Positions 1-8,411 are shown, counted from the stretch's first letter. The stretch: 64,000 bases of DNA from Herbidospora galbida (GCF_005233835.1 NZ_SZQA01000002.1:62001-126000); one strand, 5' to 3'. Made by a program: numbers and translations. Notes: generated by a model not told the origin, from the sequence alone.

Positions 1-173
1 ACGATCGTGCGCAGCAGGTCGTCGCGCGAGGAGAAGTGGTAGTAGAGCGCCGGTTTGGTGATCCCGAGCCGGTCGGCGATGTGCTGGAGGCTGGTGTCGC
101 GCACCCCCTTCTCCAGGAAGAGCTCCCGGGCGGTGGCCAGGATGCGGTCGCGGGTGTCGGTCGGCCTCGCCAT
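1..173 (-). CDS. TetR/AcrR family transcriptional regulator, N-terminal part (gene runs off the window)
   Basis: The visible 57 residues form a TetR-type helix-turn-helix: an opening MARPTDTRDRIL helix, an ARELFLEKG segment, then recognition-helix residues ITKPALYYHF. The ATG at 173 is the only sensible start. The C-terminal ligand domain lies outside the window, so the inducer cannot be guessed. It is divergent from an FAD monooxygenase, and the 68 bp between them hold two copies of a palindromic 20-mer, the usual layout of a local repressor that controls itself and the neighbouring enzyme. The family call is secure; the target assignment is inference. Confidence 0.9.
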   Translation of the reverse strand, partial: MARPTDTRDRILATARELFLEKGVRDTSLQHIADRLGITKPALYYHFSSRDDLLRTI

Positions 174-187
174 GGAACTCACCCTGG

Positions 188-230
188 CTTACCATCCGTT
201 AAGTAAGCAACTTACCGACTGTTAAGTAAG
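188..230. promoter_or_regulatory. Duplicated TetR-type operator
   Basis: Two tandem 20-bp copies read CTTACC-N4-GTTAAGTAAG at 188-207 and 211-230. Each is an inverted repeat with arms CTTAC and GTAAG separated by 10 bp. The inner arms also form GTAAG-CAA-CTTAC at 203-215. The second copy overlaps the AAGGAG ribosome-binding site of the monooxygenase, so bound repressor would block both divergent genes. Confidence 0.75.
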
Positions 231-241
231 GAGCTTCTCGG

Positions 242-1426
242 ATGCGGATTCTGATCTCCGGCGCGAGCGTCGCGGGCCCGCTCGCCGCCTACTGGCTCGC
301 CCGGTACGGCCACGCCGTCACCGTCGTCGAAAAGGCCCCCCAACTGCGCAAAGCCGGGGGACACGCGGTCGACCTGTTCCGTCCCGCACTGGAGATCGCC
401 CGCCGCATGGGCGTGTACGACCAGATCAGGGCCCGCCGCACCCGCGTCGAACTCCTGTCGTTCCGCCGCCCCGCCGACACCCGCCCGGCCGAGATCCGCA
501 TCGGCGCGCTGATGGCGCGATCGGCGGGCGACCACGTCGAGATCATGCGCGACGACCTCAGCGAGATCCTCTACGAAGCGAGCCGCGACCACGTCGACTA
601 CGTCTTCGGCGACTCGATCGCGGCCGTCGACGACCGCGTGGTGAGCTTCGAGAACGGCCCTCCCCGGGAGTTCGACCTGGTGATCGGCGCCGACGGGCTG
701 CACTCCAACGTCCGCCGCCTGACCTTCGGCCCCGAGTCCGACTACGCGACCTGGATCGGCGCCTACCTCGCCGTGCTGACCCTGACCGACCACCCCGGCC
801 CGCCCGGCCGGGTCGACGGGATCGTCGCGGTGAACCGGATGGCGATGATCTACCACGACCACGCGAACGCGCGCGGCTTCTTCATGTTCCGCCCCCCGGC
901 CCGGCTCGACTACCACCACCGCGACGTGCCGAAGCAGAAGACCCTGGTCAAGGAGCACTTCGGCGACCTCGGCGGCGAGGCGGCCTGGCTGCTCGACCGC
1001 CTCGACGCCACCCCCGCCTTCTACTTCGACTCGGTGACCCAATTACGCATGGACACCTGGTCGAAGGGCCGGGTCACCCTGGTCGGCGACGCCGGCTACT
1101 GCCCCGGCCCGGCCGTGGGCGGCAGCACCAGCCTGGCCATGGTCGGGGCCTACGTCCTGGCCGGCGAACTGTCGCGCTTCCCCGACCACACCCACGCCTT
1201 CGCCTCCTACGAGCGGGAGCTCGCGGGCTACGTACAGAAGAGCAGGGCCTTCGCGATCGGCGCGGCCAAGCGGCTGGTGCCCGGGAGCGAACGGGCCCTG
1301 CGCAATCTCCTGTACGGAACGCGCCTGCTCAACCGCCTCCCCGCTCCGGCGGTCCGGCTCGTGACGGCGTCGAGCGTGGGCCTGCGGTTGCACACTTCGT
1401 TCCGGCTCAAGGACTACCCCGGTTAG
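242..1426 (+). CDS. FAD-dependent monooxygenase (PHBH fold)
   Basis: This 394-residue flavoprotein resembles aromatic and antibiotic hydroxylases of the PHBH class. A Rossmann FAD loop (ISGASVAGPLAAYWLA) lies at the N-terminus, followed by a VIGADGLHSNVRR segment (the DG motif) near residue 155. A LVGDAGYCPGP segment (the GD motif binding FAD ribityl) lies near residue 280. These enzymes use NAD(P)H and O2 to hydroxylate a small aromatic or drug-like substrate in the cytoplasm. AAGGAG sits at good spacing before the ATG. The divergent TetR gene and operator suggest induction by a xenobiotic, but the substrate is unknown. The stop overlaps the next convergent gene by 4 bp. Confidence 0.85.
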   Translation: MRILISGASVAGPLAAYWLARYGHAVTVVEKAPQLRKAGGHAVDLFRPALEIARRMGVYDQIRARRTRVELLSFRRPADTRPAEIRIGALMARSAGDHVEIMRDDLSEILYEASRDHVDYVFGDSIAAVDDRVVSFENGPPREFDLVIGADGLHSNVRRLTFGPESDYATWIGAYLAVLTLTDHPGPPGRVDGIVAVNRMAMIYHDHANARGFFMFRPPARLDYHHRDVPKQKTLVKEHFGDLGGEAAWLLDRLDATPAFYFDSVTQLRMDTWSKGRVTLVGDAGYCPGPAVGGSTSLAMVGAYVLAGELSRFPDHTHAFASYERELAGYVQKSRAFAIGAAKRLVPGSERALRNLLYGTRLLNRLPAPAVRLVTASSVGLRLHTSFRLKDYPG

Positions 1427-1989
1427 AACCGGCGGCACTGGTCTTCCTTGTCGCCCCCGGCCTTGTTGCCGCCGCCGGTCGGCCGGGGCGAGTTCTCCTT
1501 GCACTGGAGGTTGCCCTTGAGCTTGTTGTTCTTGATCTGCGCGCCGCCCTTGTTGCCCACGACCTGGATCGACCCGCCGACCCGGTTCGAGACGACCTTC
1601 AGGTAGCGCCGGTTGGCGTCGAGCTGGATGTCGGAGTCGATCCGCGACGACGTCACCGTGGCCGCCCCGCCCTGCTTGACCTGCACACTGCCCTTGACGT
1701 GCGAGCCGGCGAGCACGCTGACGGCCTTGGCGTTCTCACCCTGGACGTTGCCCTCGACCCTGACGCCCCGGGCGACCAGCGTGGCCCCGCGCTCGACCTT
1801 GAGCGTGCCCTTGACCCGCGTGCCGACCAGCGTGCACGTGGCCCCCGAGGGCACGCGCAGGTTGTCGACGGTCACGGCCCGCATGGTCTTCCGGCACGAC
1901 CGCTCCTCGGCCACCGCCGGCGCCACCAGCCCGACACCGCCGAGCACCGCACCCAGCACGACCCCGCCCAGCAGAACCTTCGCGTTCAC
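1423..1989 (-). CDS. Small secreted protein with beta-solenoid-like repeats
   Basis: This is a 188-residue protein with a signal peptide (about residues 1-27, ending APAVAEE). The body has repeating short strands of the type GTLKVERGATLVARGVRVEGNV, GSVQVKQGGAATVTSSRIDSDIQ and GSIQVVGNKGGAQIKNNKLKGNLQ. This periodicity, with regular Val, Ile and Gly, resembles a right-handed beta-helix or a bactofilin-like solenoid. The C-terminus is Gly/Asn-rich, and Cys residues at both ends may form disulfides. No catalytic motif is visible. It is probably exported as a structural or surface-associated protein; the exact family is not recognised. Confidence 0.6.
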   Translation of the reverse strand: MNAKVLLGGVVLGAVLGGVGLVAPAVAEERSCRKTMRAVTVDNLRVPSGATCTLVGTRVKGTLKVERGATLVARGVRVEGNVQGENAKAVSVLAGSHVKGSVQVKQGGAATVTSSRIDSDIQLDANRRYLKVVSNRVGGSIQVVGNKGGAQIKNNKLKGNLQCKENSPRPTGGGNKAGGDKEDQCRRF

Positions 1990-2090
1990 AGCAACCCCTC
2001 CCCATCGGCGACGGGCGCTCCGCCCGCCTGAGAAAGAGCTTCGGGGACAGGGGTGAGTACCCGATGAGCCGCCGATGAGCGGCCTCTCAT

Positions 2091-2290
2091 CTAGGGGGAG
2101 CCGTACCAGACGATCGAAATGAGCTCCACGCGACGCCGATATTCGATGATCAAGTAGGTGATCAACCCCGCGCCACCGTCACCGAAAATGAGTGTGCGGA
2201 CCGGCGTGTCGGGGCGCTCTTTGACGAAGGAGACGCGGGCAGTGCCGCGATCTGCTCTTCGACGTCCTTGCCCGTGCCGATGTCGTACAT
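2091..2290 (-). pseudogene. Decayed RelE/ParE-like toxin (internal deletion with frameshift)
   Basis: An ATG at 2290 directly follows the stop of the DUF6247 gene. The frame reads MYDIGTGKDVEEQIAALP and then shifts. In the next frame the sequence resumes as ERPDTPVRTLIFGDGGAG and ends ITYLIIEYRRRVELISIVWY. The two parts match the beginning and end of a roughly 100-residue actinobacterial RelE/ParE-like toxin. The middle 30 or so residues are missing, and the junction near 2235 changes frame. As it stands, translation from 2290 stops after about 42 residues. I infer an inactivated toxin whose antitoxin partner survives. Confidence 0.6.
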
Positions 2291-2626
2291 CTAGCGGGGA
2301 GGCTCCTGCCCGAGTTCGGCGGCGCGTTCGGCCAGAATCTCGCGCCAGGGGCGGCCGGATCCGGTCTCGCCCCGGTCGGCCGCCTCCTGGATCGCCGCGG
2401 CGCGGGTCAGGACGGCCTCGTATTCCCCGGTGGTCTTCATGAGCGCGATGTGCCACCAATGGGCCAGCACGTCGTTGACCGGGGTCAGGTCGAGTTCGTC
2501 GCTCGCTTGCGCCATCGCCCGCTGGAAGTCTGTATCGAATCGGGTGCGGTCGTCGCCGGGCAGGCAGGCCCGGATGTTGCGGGGGCTTCGGTCGGCCATC
2601 AGCGACTCCACCACGTGCACGGACAC
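2291..2626 (-). CDS. DUF6247 family protein, probable antitoxin
   Basis: This 111-residue acidic, mostly helical protein has the DUF6247 layout: an RSPRNIRACLPGDDRTRFDTDF segment in two parts, then a DLTPVNDVLAHWWHIAL helix. Such genes in actinomycetes commonly precede a RelE/ParE-like toxin gene, which is exactly the arrangement here (stop 2291-2293, toxin remnant ATG at 2290). The GTG start at 2626 is preceded by GGAGG at 6 nt. The antitoxin role comes from context; the protein could now be an orphan, since the toxin looks broken. Confidence 0.65.
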   Translation of the reverse strand: MSVHVVESLMADRSPRNIRACLPGDDRTRFDTDFQRAMAQASDELDLTPVNDVLAHWWHIALMKTTGEYEAVLTRAAAIQEAADRGETGSGRPWREILAERAAELGQEPPR

Positions 2627-2692
2627 GGAAGACCTCCGGTGCAGAGATTCAGCTCACAACTGTAGATCCCGGCAGCGCAAGGACCGGTGCGG

Positions 2693-2726
2693 AAAAGGGA
2701 AAGCCCGGCGCCGTCGGCGCCGGGCT
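2693..2726 (-). terminator. Rho-independent terminator of the GH95-like gene
   Basis: An 11-bp perfect stem (AGCCCGGCGCC / GGCGCCGGGCT, 2702-2726) with a 3-nt loop is followed on the minus strand by TTTCCCTTTT. It lies 15 bp past the stop at 2741. Confidence 0.8.
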
Positions 2727-2740
2727 CCCTCAACCGCGTC

Positions 2741-5473
2741 TTACTGGGCGGGTGTGAACGTGTACGTCGCGCCCTTAGCGGCGTTGATCCGGAGCGTCGA
2801 CTTCCCGGCGCCCACGTTGCTCGCCGTTCCGTCGTCGGCCGAGACGTTGACCTTCGTGCCCTGCCAGGGGTTCTTGACCTCGAAGACGCCGCCCTGCTCG
2901 CTCTTCACGGTGATGTACTCCACCGCGTCGCCGGTCCGGGCCGCGCTCACGACCAGGCCGCCCTTCTCGCGGAGGTTGTGGAAGGCGCCGCTCTTGCCGG
3001 CCGGCCACACCGGGAAGACCTGGACGAGGCCGTTCCAGCTCTGCAGCAGCAGGTTGTTCAGCGCCTCGATCGCGCCGGCCTTCTCCAGGCCGTGGTTGCC
3101 GTCGGCGATCCGCAGGTTGGCCATCGAGTGCTGGTTGATCTGCTGCTTCAGGCGGTCGATGATCGTCTGGCCCGGGTAGCCGACCCGGGCGGCCTGGGTG
3201 AAGATCTTCGGGAAGCTGTTGTCCTGGCCCCACGAGTTCATCGCGTTGATCGTGTCGATGGCCGTCTGCCGCTCCGCCGCCGGGGAGCCGATGCCGATCT
3301 GGCCGCCCGGGTGGACGAACTCCAGGTTGACCGTGTTGTCGCCGGGGCGGATCGCGCGGTCGTCGCTGATGGTGCCGGGCTCGCCGAGGGCGTACACCGT
3401 CTTGCCCTGGTAGGTCGTCGTGGGGATGGCGGGCAGGTTGCGGAGCATCTTGCCCCACACCCAGCGGTGGTCGGCGTCGAGGCCGAGCCTGGTGCTGGTG
3501 TCCTCCAGCGTGGTCAGCAGGAGCTTCAGCATGCCCAGGTCGGCGCTGGGGTTCTTGGCCCAGGTGATCTCGTGGGGGCCGCCCCAGAACGACAGCGCGC
3601 CGGTGGCCGGGTCTTCCTCCACCCAGTTCTCGAAGAACGCGGCGACCTCCTTCATGAAGGGGTAGCCGGTCTCGCGGAGCCACTGCTCGTCCTGGGTGTA
3701 CTGCCAGTACTCGATGTGCTGGGTCACCGTGAACAGGGCGTTGGCCACCTGGTTGTGGTAGTTGTCGTCGCTCGTCGTGCCGAACGGGCTGATGCCGACC
3801 GGGAACAGCACGCCGCTCTTGACGCCGCCGCTCGGGAAGCGGGCGTCGACGTAGTCGGGCTTCACCCGGCGCAGGTCCTCGGCGGCCCGGCGGCGGGCTT
3901 CGGGCACGAAGGCGTCGACCGCGTCGAAGTAGGGCAGCGCCAGCTCCGGACGGTTGGAGCTGTAGACGCCGTAGTAGTTGGCCTGCCAGTTGTAGTTGAG
4001 GTGGAAGTCGCCGCCCCACTGCGGGAAGTCGGTGGTGGCCCAGATGCCGTACAGGCCCGAGGCGGTCTTGCCCTCGCGCAGCGAGCTGCCGAGGAAGTAC
4101 AGCGAGCTGTAGTAGAAGCGCTCCAGCACGTCGTCGTCGAGGTCGACGTAGGAGCGCAGCCAGTAGTTCTTCCACCAGTCGAGGTGGGCGGCGTAGAGGT
4201 CGTCGACCGACGCGGCGGTCTGGGCCCCCGCCAGGGCGATCGCGGCCGGGCCGGGGTCGGCCGGGTTGACGCCGCCGCCCGCGACGGCGGTGACGACGTC
4301 GACGGTCTGGCCGGGGGCGAGCTCGAAGTCGACGCGGCCGTTCGAGACGGTCGGGTCGCCGCCGATCACCCTTGTCGCCAGCGACGCCCGCGAGACGCCG
4401 CGCGGGCTGGCCGGGGTCTGTCGGGTGGCCCACAGGGTGTCGCCCTGGACGCCGGAGGTCTGCACCATGCCGCCGCGCGCGTCGGGGGTGCCGACGACGG
4501 TCGAGGCGCGCAGCCGGACCGGCTTGTCGCCCTGCGAGGTGATGGAGGTGACGACCACGTTGCTGTCGGCGCCGGTGAAGGTCTTCATCGTCACGGGGAC
4601 GCCGCCGAGCTGCATGGACGTGTCGACGTCGCCCTTGAGGAGGTTCTGCTCCTCCAGGAAGTTCCCGGTGGGCTGGGTGGGGCCCTCGGCGTCGTACAGC
4701 TCGAAGGCGCCGACGCGGGCGCGGGGGTTGTTGATCGAGTCGGCGGTGGTGCCCTGGGTCGGCTCGGTCAGGTTCAGGCGCAGGTAACGGGCGGTCACCG
4801 GGGCGAACGTGCGGTCGGTCGCGGCGGCCGTGTTGCCGGTGACGGTGTCGATCGTGTTCCAGCTCTGGCCGTCGGTGCTGGCTTCGAGCGTCCAGTTCTT
4901 GGCGTTGTTGGCGGCCTCGCCGGGGCGGGCGGCCTGGTCGTGCTTGAGGATGTAGCGGCGGAAGGTCTTCGCCGAGCCCAGGTCAAGGCGCAGCCACTGC
5001 GGCTTGCCCACATCGGAGACCCAGCCCTCGAAACCGGAGCCCCAGGCGCCCGAGACCGCGCGCGACGGCGGGAAGGACGGGTGGCTGCTGGACGCCGTCG
5101 CGGTCGACCCCAGGGCCAGGTTCGTGGCCGTGACCGTGGTGTCGGCCTGGATGGTCACGTTGCCGAGAGCCACCAGGGAGGGGCTGCCGGCGGACGTCCA
5201 GAAGTCGCCCTTGGAGATGTAGAAGGTCTTGCCGCCCTGGCTGCCGCCGGAGGTCACGCCGATGTCGCCGTTGCCGAGGAGGGCCGTGTCGGGCATGGTG
5301 CGGTTGACCGCGCCGGAGTAGTTCTGGTTCGTCCAGCGGCCCTTGACCGCGCCGACGAGCTGCTGGATCTCGGCCCACTGCTGGTCGGCGGCCGGGACCG
5401 CCGCGTTCGCGGGAAGGGCCGTCAGGAGAGAAGCGGCGACCGCCGCCGCCAGGATGCCTCGGGTAGTTCTCAT
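2741..5473 (-). CDS. Secreted GH95-like glycoside hydrolase with inserted F5/8-type C (CBM32-like) domain
   Basis: This 910-residue secreted enzyme has a signal peptide ending near ANAAVPAA (residue 26). After a short N-terminal segment it carries a discoidin/F5/8-type C module (about residues 115-265: ALGSTATASSSHPSFPPSRA, then GKPQWLRLDLGSAKTFRRY). The rest is a six-hairpin (alpha/alpha)6 catalytic domain. HLNYNWQANYY matches the conserved Asn-x-Asn segment of GH95, and GGPHEITWAKN may carry the acid. GH95 enzymes are inverting fucosidases or galactosidases acting on plant or host glycans. The sugar specificity here is uncertain. It is divergent from a GH3 enzyme across palindromic operators, suggesting shared control by glycan breakdown products. 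Confidence 0.75.
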   Translation of the reverse strand: MRTTRGILAAAVAASLLTALPANAAVPAADQQWAEIQQLVGAVKGRWTNQNYSGAVNRTMPDTALLGNGDIGVTSGGSQGGKTFYISKGDFWTSAGSPSLVALGNVTIQADTTVTATNLALGSTATASSSHPSFPPSRAVSGAWGSGFEGWVSDVGKPQWLRLDLGSAKTFRRYILKHDQAARPGEAANNAKNWTLEASTDGQSWNTIDTVTGNTAAATDRTFAPVTARYLRLNLTEPTQGTTADSINNPRARVGAFELYDAEGPTQPTGNFLEEQNLLKGDVDTSMQLGGVPVTMKTFTGADSNVVVTSITSQGDKPVRLRASTVVGTPDARGGMVQTSGVQGDTLWATRQTPASPRGVSRASLATRVIGGDPTVSNGRVDFELAPGQTVDVVTAVAGGGVNPADPGPAAIALAGAQTAASVDDLYAAHLDWWKNYWLRSYVDLDDDVLERFYYSSLYFLGSSLREGKTASGLYGIWATTDFPQWGGDFHLNYNWQANYYGVYSSNRPELALPYFDAVDAFVPEARRRAAEDLRRVKPDYVDARFPSGGVKSGVLFPVGISPFGTTSDDNYHNQVANALFTVTQHIEYWQYTQDEQWLRETGYPFMKEVAAFFENWVEEDPATGALSFWGGPHEITWAKNPSADLGMLKLLLTTLEDTSTRLGLDADHRWVWGKMLRNLPAIPTTTYQGKTVYALGEPGTISDDRAIRPGDNTVNLEFVHPGGQIGIGSPAAERQTAIDTINAMNSWGQDNSFPKIFTQAARVGYPGQTIIDRLKQQINQHSMANLRIADGNHGLEKAGAIEALNNLLLQSWNGLVQVFPVWPAGKSGAFHNLREKGGLVVSAARTGDAVEYITVKSEQGGVFEVKNPWQGTKVNVSADDGTASNVGAGKSTLRINAAKGATYTFTPAQ

Positions 5474-5529
5474 GGGGGGTGCCTTTCTACCCCTGCCTGG
5501 GCAGGCTCCACCGGGCTGGTTGGACCGGT

Positions 5530-5547
5530 CGAGATAACGTTATCTCG
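5530..5547. promoter_or_regulatory. 18-bp perfect palindrome, LacI-type operator
   Basis: CGAGATAACGTTATCTCG is fully self-complementary with a central CG, the hallmark of LacI/GalR-family operators. It lies 57 bp upstream of the GH95-like start, where it would overlap the promoter. Confidence 0.65.
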
Positions 5548-5651
5548 AAACCATAGAGTGTTTCCCGCGTGTTTCTGAAGACATCCGCACATAACAGGTT
5601 CATCACGCGCCCCACCGGCGAAAACTTATGCCGATGTCAGCCCGACCTGCT

Positions 5652-5665
5652 GGAGAACGCTCTCC
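5652..5665. promoter_or_regulatory. Imperfect palindrome, LacI-like operator
   Basis: The sequence GGAGA-ACGC-TCTCC has 5-bp arms around a 4-bp centre. Its half-sites resemble those of the element at 5731, so the same or a related regulator may bind. Confidence 0.45.
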
Positions 5666-5730
5666 CGCTGACTTAATTCACATCATGGGATTTCCTTGAT
5701 CAAGCCCGTGTGCTGCGACTTCTCTCTGAG

Positions 5731-5740
5731 AGAGCGCTCT
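5731..5740. promoter_or_regulatory. Palindrome AGAGCGCTCT upstream of the GH3 promoter
   Basis: This perfect 10-bp palindrome has a GCGC core, a type common in actinomycete LacI-family sites near glycosidase genes. It ends 10 bp before the -35 element at 5751. Confidence 0.5.
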
Positions 5741-5750
5741 TGTGAACATA

Positions 5751-5779
5751 TTGACTCGGTCCAGTAACACGGTCAGGAT
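5751..5779 (+). promoter_or_regulatory. Sigma70-like promoter of the GH3 gene
   Basis: TTGACT (5751-5756), a 17-bp spacer and CAGGAT (5774-5779) fit a vegetative promoter. It would start transcription near 5786, which favours the ATG at 5799 over the in-frame GTG at 5742. Confidence 0.5.
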
Positions 5780-5798
5780 TCGGCGTGTGCAGCCCTCC

Positions 5799-8411
5799 AT
5801 GCGAAAGAGACGCTTCGCCGTCCTCAGTGGTTTGTCCCTGCTGTTAAGCGCCGTCGTCGCCTCACCGGGGCCCGCGACGGCCGCCGAACCCCCGGTCGCC
5901 GGTCCGCCCGTCCTCGAGAACGGGTGCGCGAAGATCGAGGACACCCTGCCGACCTACAGCGACTGGCCGAAGGTCGAGAGCAAGATCGAGAAAGACCCCG
6001 CCATCGAGCGGAAGGTCGCGCGCCTCGTCGCCGACATGACCCTGGCCGAGAAGGTCGGCCAGATGACCCAGCCCGAGATCAACGCGATCACCCCGGCCGA
6101 GGTGAAGCAGTACTTCATCGGGTCGGTCCTCAACGGCGGCGGCTCGTGGCCCGGCGGGAACAAGCACGCCACGGTCGACAGCTGGCTCGGCCTCGCCGAC
6201 GCCTACTACGACGCCTCCGTGACGACCCGCACGAAGATCCCCGTGATCTGGGGCATCGACGCCGTCCACGGCAACAACAACGTCTACGGCGCGACGATCT
6301 TCCCCCACAACATCGGCCTGGGCGCCGCCGCCGACCCGTGCCTGATCCGCAAGATCAGCGAGGCCACGGCCGAGCAGCTCCGCGTGACCGGCCAGGACTG
6401 GGCCTTCGCGCCCACCCTCGCCGTCGTCCGCGACGACCGCTGGGGCCGCACCTACGAGGGCTACGCCGAAGACCCCAACCTCGCCCGCGCCTACGGATAC
6501 GAGGCCGTCCAGGGCCTCCAGGACTCCAGCTGGCGTCGCATGGGCAACCGCGGCGTCATCGCCACCGCCAAGCACTTCATCGGCGACGGCGGCACCCGCA
6601 ACGGTGTCGACCAGGGCGTCAACCCCTCCTCCGAGGCCGAGATGATCAACATCCACGGCCAGGGCTACTACGGCGCGCTCGCGGCCGGCGCCCAGTCGGT
6701 CATGGTGTCGTTCAACAGCTGGACCAACGAGGACCTCGGCATCAACGAGGGCAAGCTGCACGGCAGCAAGAAGGCCATCACCGACATCCTCAAGGGCAAG
6801 ATGGGCTTCGACGGCCTGGTCGTGTCCGACTGGAACGGCATCGGCCAGGTGGCCGGCTGCACCAACGCGAGCTGCGCCCAGGCCATCAACGCCGGCATGG
6901 ACATCGTGATGGTGCCGAACGAGTGGAAGGCGTTCATCGCCAACACGATCGCCCAGGTCGAGTCGGGCGAGATCGCCATGTCCCGCATCGACGACGCCGT
7001 CACCCGCATCCTGCGCGTCAAGTACCGCGCCGGCATCTTCGACGGCCGCCGTCCCTCCGACCGCGTGCTCGCCGGCGACGAGTCGCGCCTCCAGGACGCC
7101 AAGCTGGCCCGCGAGGCCGTGCGCAAGTCGCAGGTGCTGCTGAAGAACAACGGCAACGTGCTGCCGCTGGCGAAGAACGCGAAGGTCCTGGTCGTCGGCA
7201 AGAGCGCCGACAACCTGCAGAACCAGACCGGCGGCTGGTCGCTGACCTGGCAGGGCACCGGCAACACCAACGCCGACTTCCCCAACGGGACGACCATCCT
7301 CGCGGGCCTCCGCCAGGCCCTCGGCGCCGCCAACGTGACCTTCAGCGAGACCGCCGACGGGGTCGACCCGTCGCAGTTCGACGCCGTCGTCGCCGTCCTC
7401 GGCGAGACCCCCTACGCCGAAGGCGTCGGCGACCTGGCGCGGCGGACCCTCGAAGCGGCCAAGCTCTACCCCGGTGACCTGGCCGTCCTCGACAAGGTGG
7501 CCGGCAAGGGCGCCCCCGTGGTGACCGTCTACGTCACCGGCCGTCCCCTGTACGTCAACAAGGAGCTCAACCGCTCCGACGCCTTCGTCGCGGCCTGGCT
7601 CCCCGGCACCGAAGGAGGCGGCGTCGCCGACGTGCTGGTCGGGCGGCACGACTTCACCGGCAAGCTGTCCTACTCCTGGCCCAAGAGCGCCTGCCAGTCG
7701 CCGCTGAACCCCGGCGACCCCGGCTACGACCCGCTGTTCCCGGCCGGCTACGGCCTGGCGAAGGGGCAGACCGGTAGCGTCGGCACGCTCGACGAGACCT
7801 CCCACGAGTTCCCCTCGTGCACCTCCACGGGTGGCGGCGGCACCGCCACCGAGGACCTGGAGGTCTTCGTCCGGACCGACGTGCCGCCGTACAAGAGCTT
7901 CATCGGCTCCCCCGAGAACTGGGGCGGCACCGAGATCGGCCCCGACGGCGCCGCCGCCCACGCCAACATCAACACGACGCCCGCCGACGTGAACGTCCAG
8001 GGCGACGCGCTGAAGACGACCTGGGCCGGAACCGGCCCCGGACAGATCTACTACCAGAACCCCGCGGGCGGCACCGACCTGCGCGGATACCTGAACGCCA
8101 ACGCCGCCCTGGTCTTCGACACCATCGTCCACTCCGCCCCTGCGGCCCGGACGGTGATCAGCGCCCACTGCGTCTACCCGTGCTTCGCCGAGGTGGTGGC
8201 GACGAACCTGTTCACCGGCCTGGCCGGCGACGGCAAGTCGACGGTGAAGATCCCGGTGTCGTGCTTCGCGAACGGCCTCGACTTCGAGAACGTGAACACG
8301 CCCTTCCTGGTCTACACGGAGGGGGCGTTCTCGGCCTCGTTCGCCAACGTGCGGTGGGTCCCGCAGGCGGCGGACGACCCGGACGCACTGGCGTGTTCTG
8401 ACCTGACGTAG
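5799..8411 (+). CDS. Secreted GH3 beta-glucosidase / exo-beta-glucanase (ExoP type)
   Basis: This 870-residue exported enzyme removes beta-linked glucose from glucans or cello-oligosaccharides. The signal peptide starts MRKRRFAVLSG and is cleaved near TAAEPP. The GH3 N-terminal barrel includes DMTLAEKVGQMTQPE, HFIGDGGT and the nucleophile motif GLVVSDWNG (Asp344). The alpha/beta sandwich domain follows, with VLPLAKNAKVLVVG and a late PAGYGLAKGQ segment. A C-terminal domain of about 180 residues matches the galactose-binding-like module of ExoP enzymes. An in-frame GTG at 5742 would add 19 residues, but a promoter lies between the two starts. It is probably co-regulated with the divergent GH95-like gene. 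Confidence 0.88.
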   Translation: MRKRRFAVLSGLSLLLSAVVASPGPATAAEPPVAGPPVLENGCAKIEDTLPTYSDWPKVESKIEKDPAIERKVARLVADMTLAEKVGQMTQPEINAITPAEVKQYFIGSVLNGGGSWPGGNKHATVDSWLGLADAYYDASVTTRTKIPVIWGIDAVHGNNNVYGATIFPHNIGLGAAADPCLIRKISEATAEQLRVTGQDWAFAPTLAVVRDDRWGRTYEGYAEDPNLARAYGYEAVQGLQDSSWRRMGNRGVIATAKHFIGDGGTRNGVDQGVNPSSEAEMINIHGQGYYGALAAGAQSVMVSFNSWTNEDLGINEGKLHGSKKAITDILKGKMGFDGLVVSDWNGIGQVAGCTNASCAQAINAGMDIVMVPNEWKAFIANTIAQVESGEIAMSRIDDAVTRILRVKYRAGIFDGRRPSDRVLAGDESRLQDAKLAREAVRKSQVLLKNNGNVLPLAKNAKVLVVGKSADNLQNQTGGWSLTWQGTGNTNADFPNGTTILAGLRQALGAANVTFSETADGVDPSQFDAVVAVLGETPYAEGVGDLARRTLEAAKLYPGDLAVLDKVAGKGAPVVTVYVTGRPLYVNKELNRSDAFVAAWLPGTEGGGVADVLVGRHDFTGKLSYSWPKSACQSPLNPGDPGYDPLFPAGYGLAKGQTGSVGTLDETSHEFPSCTSTGGGGTATEDLEVFVRTDVPPYKSFIGSPENWGGTEIGPDGAAAHANINTTPADVNVQGDALKTTWAGTGPGQIYYQNPAGGTDLRGYLNANAALVFDTIVHSAPAARTVISAHCVYPCFAEVVATNLFTGLAGDGKSTVKIPVSCFANGLDFENVNTPFLVYTEGAFSASFANVRWVPQAADDPDALACSDLT

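Larger units (their letters stand above)
5474..5798. promoter_or_regulatory. Bidirectional control region between the two glycosidase genes
   Basis: This 325-bp divergent spacer is clearly more AT-rich than its surroundings. It carries three palindromic, LacI-operator-like elements (5530-5547, 5652-5665, 5731-5740) and a sigma70-like promoter for the GH3 gene. No open frame inside it looks real. Confidence 0.6.

Noticed and set aside
2687-5578. A long open frame on the plus strand opposite the GH95-like gene
   Set aside because: It is a mirror of a GC-biased gene: no signal peptide, motifs or ribosome site, and its composition is Arg/Val/Gly-rich. The same holds for other long antisense frames (for example 5862-8168, 9465-11177, 14056-17001, 29852-32854).
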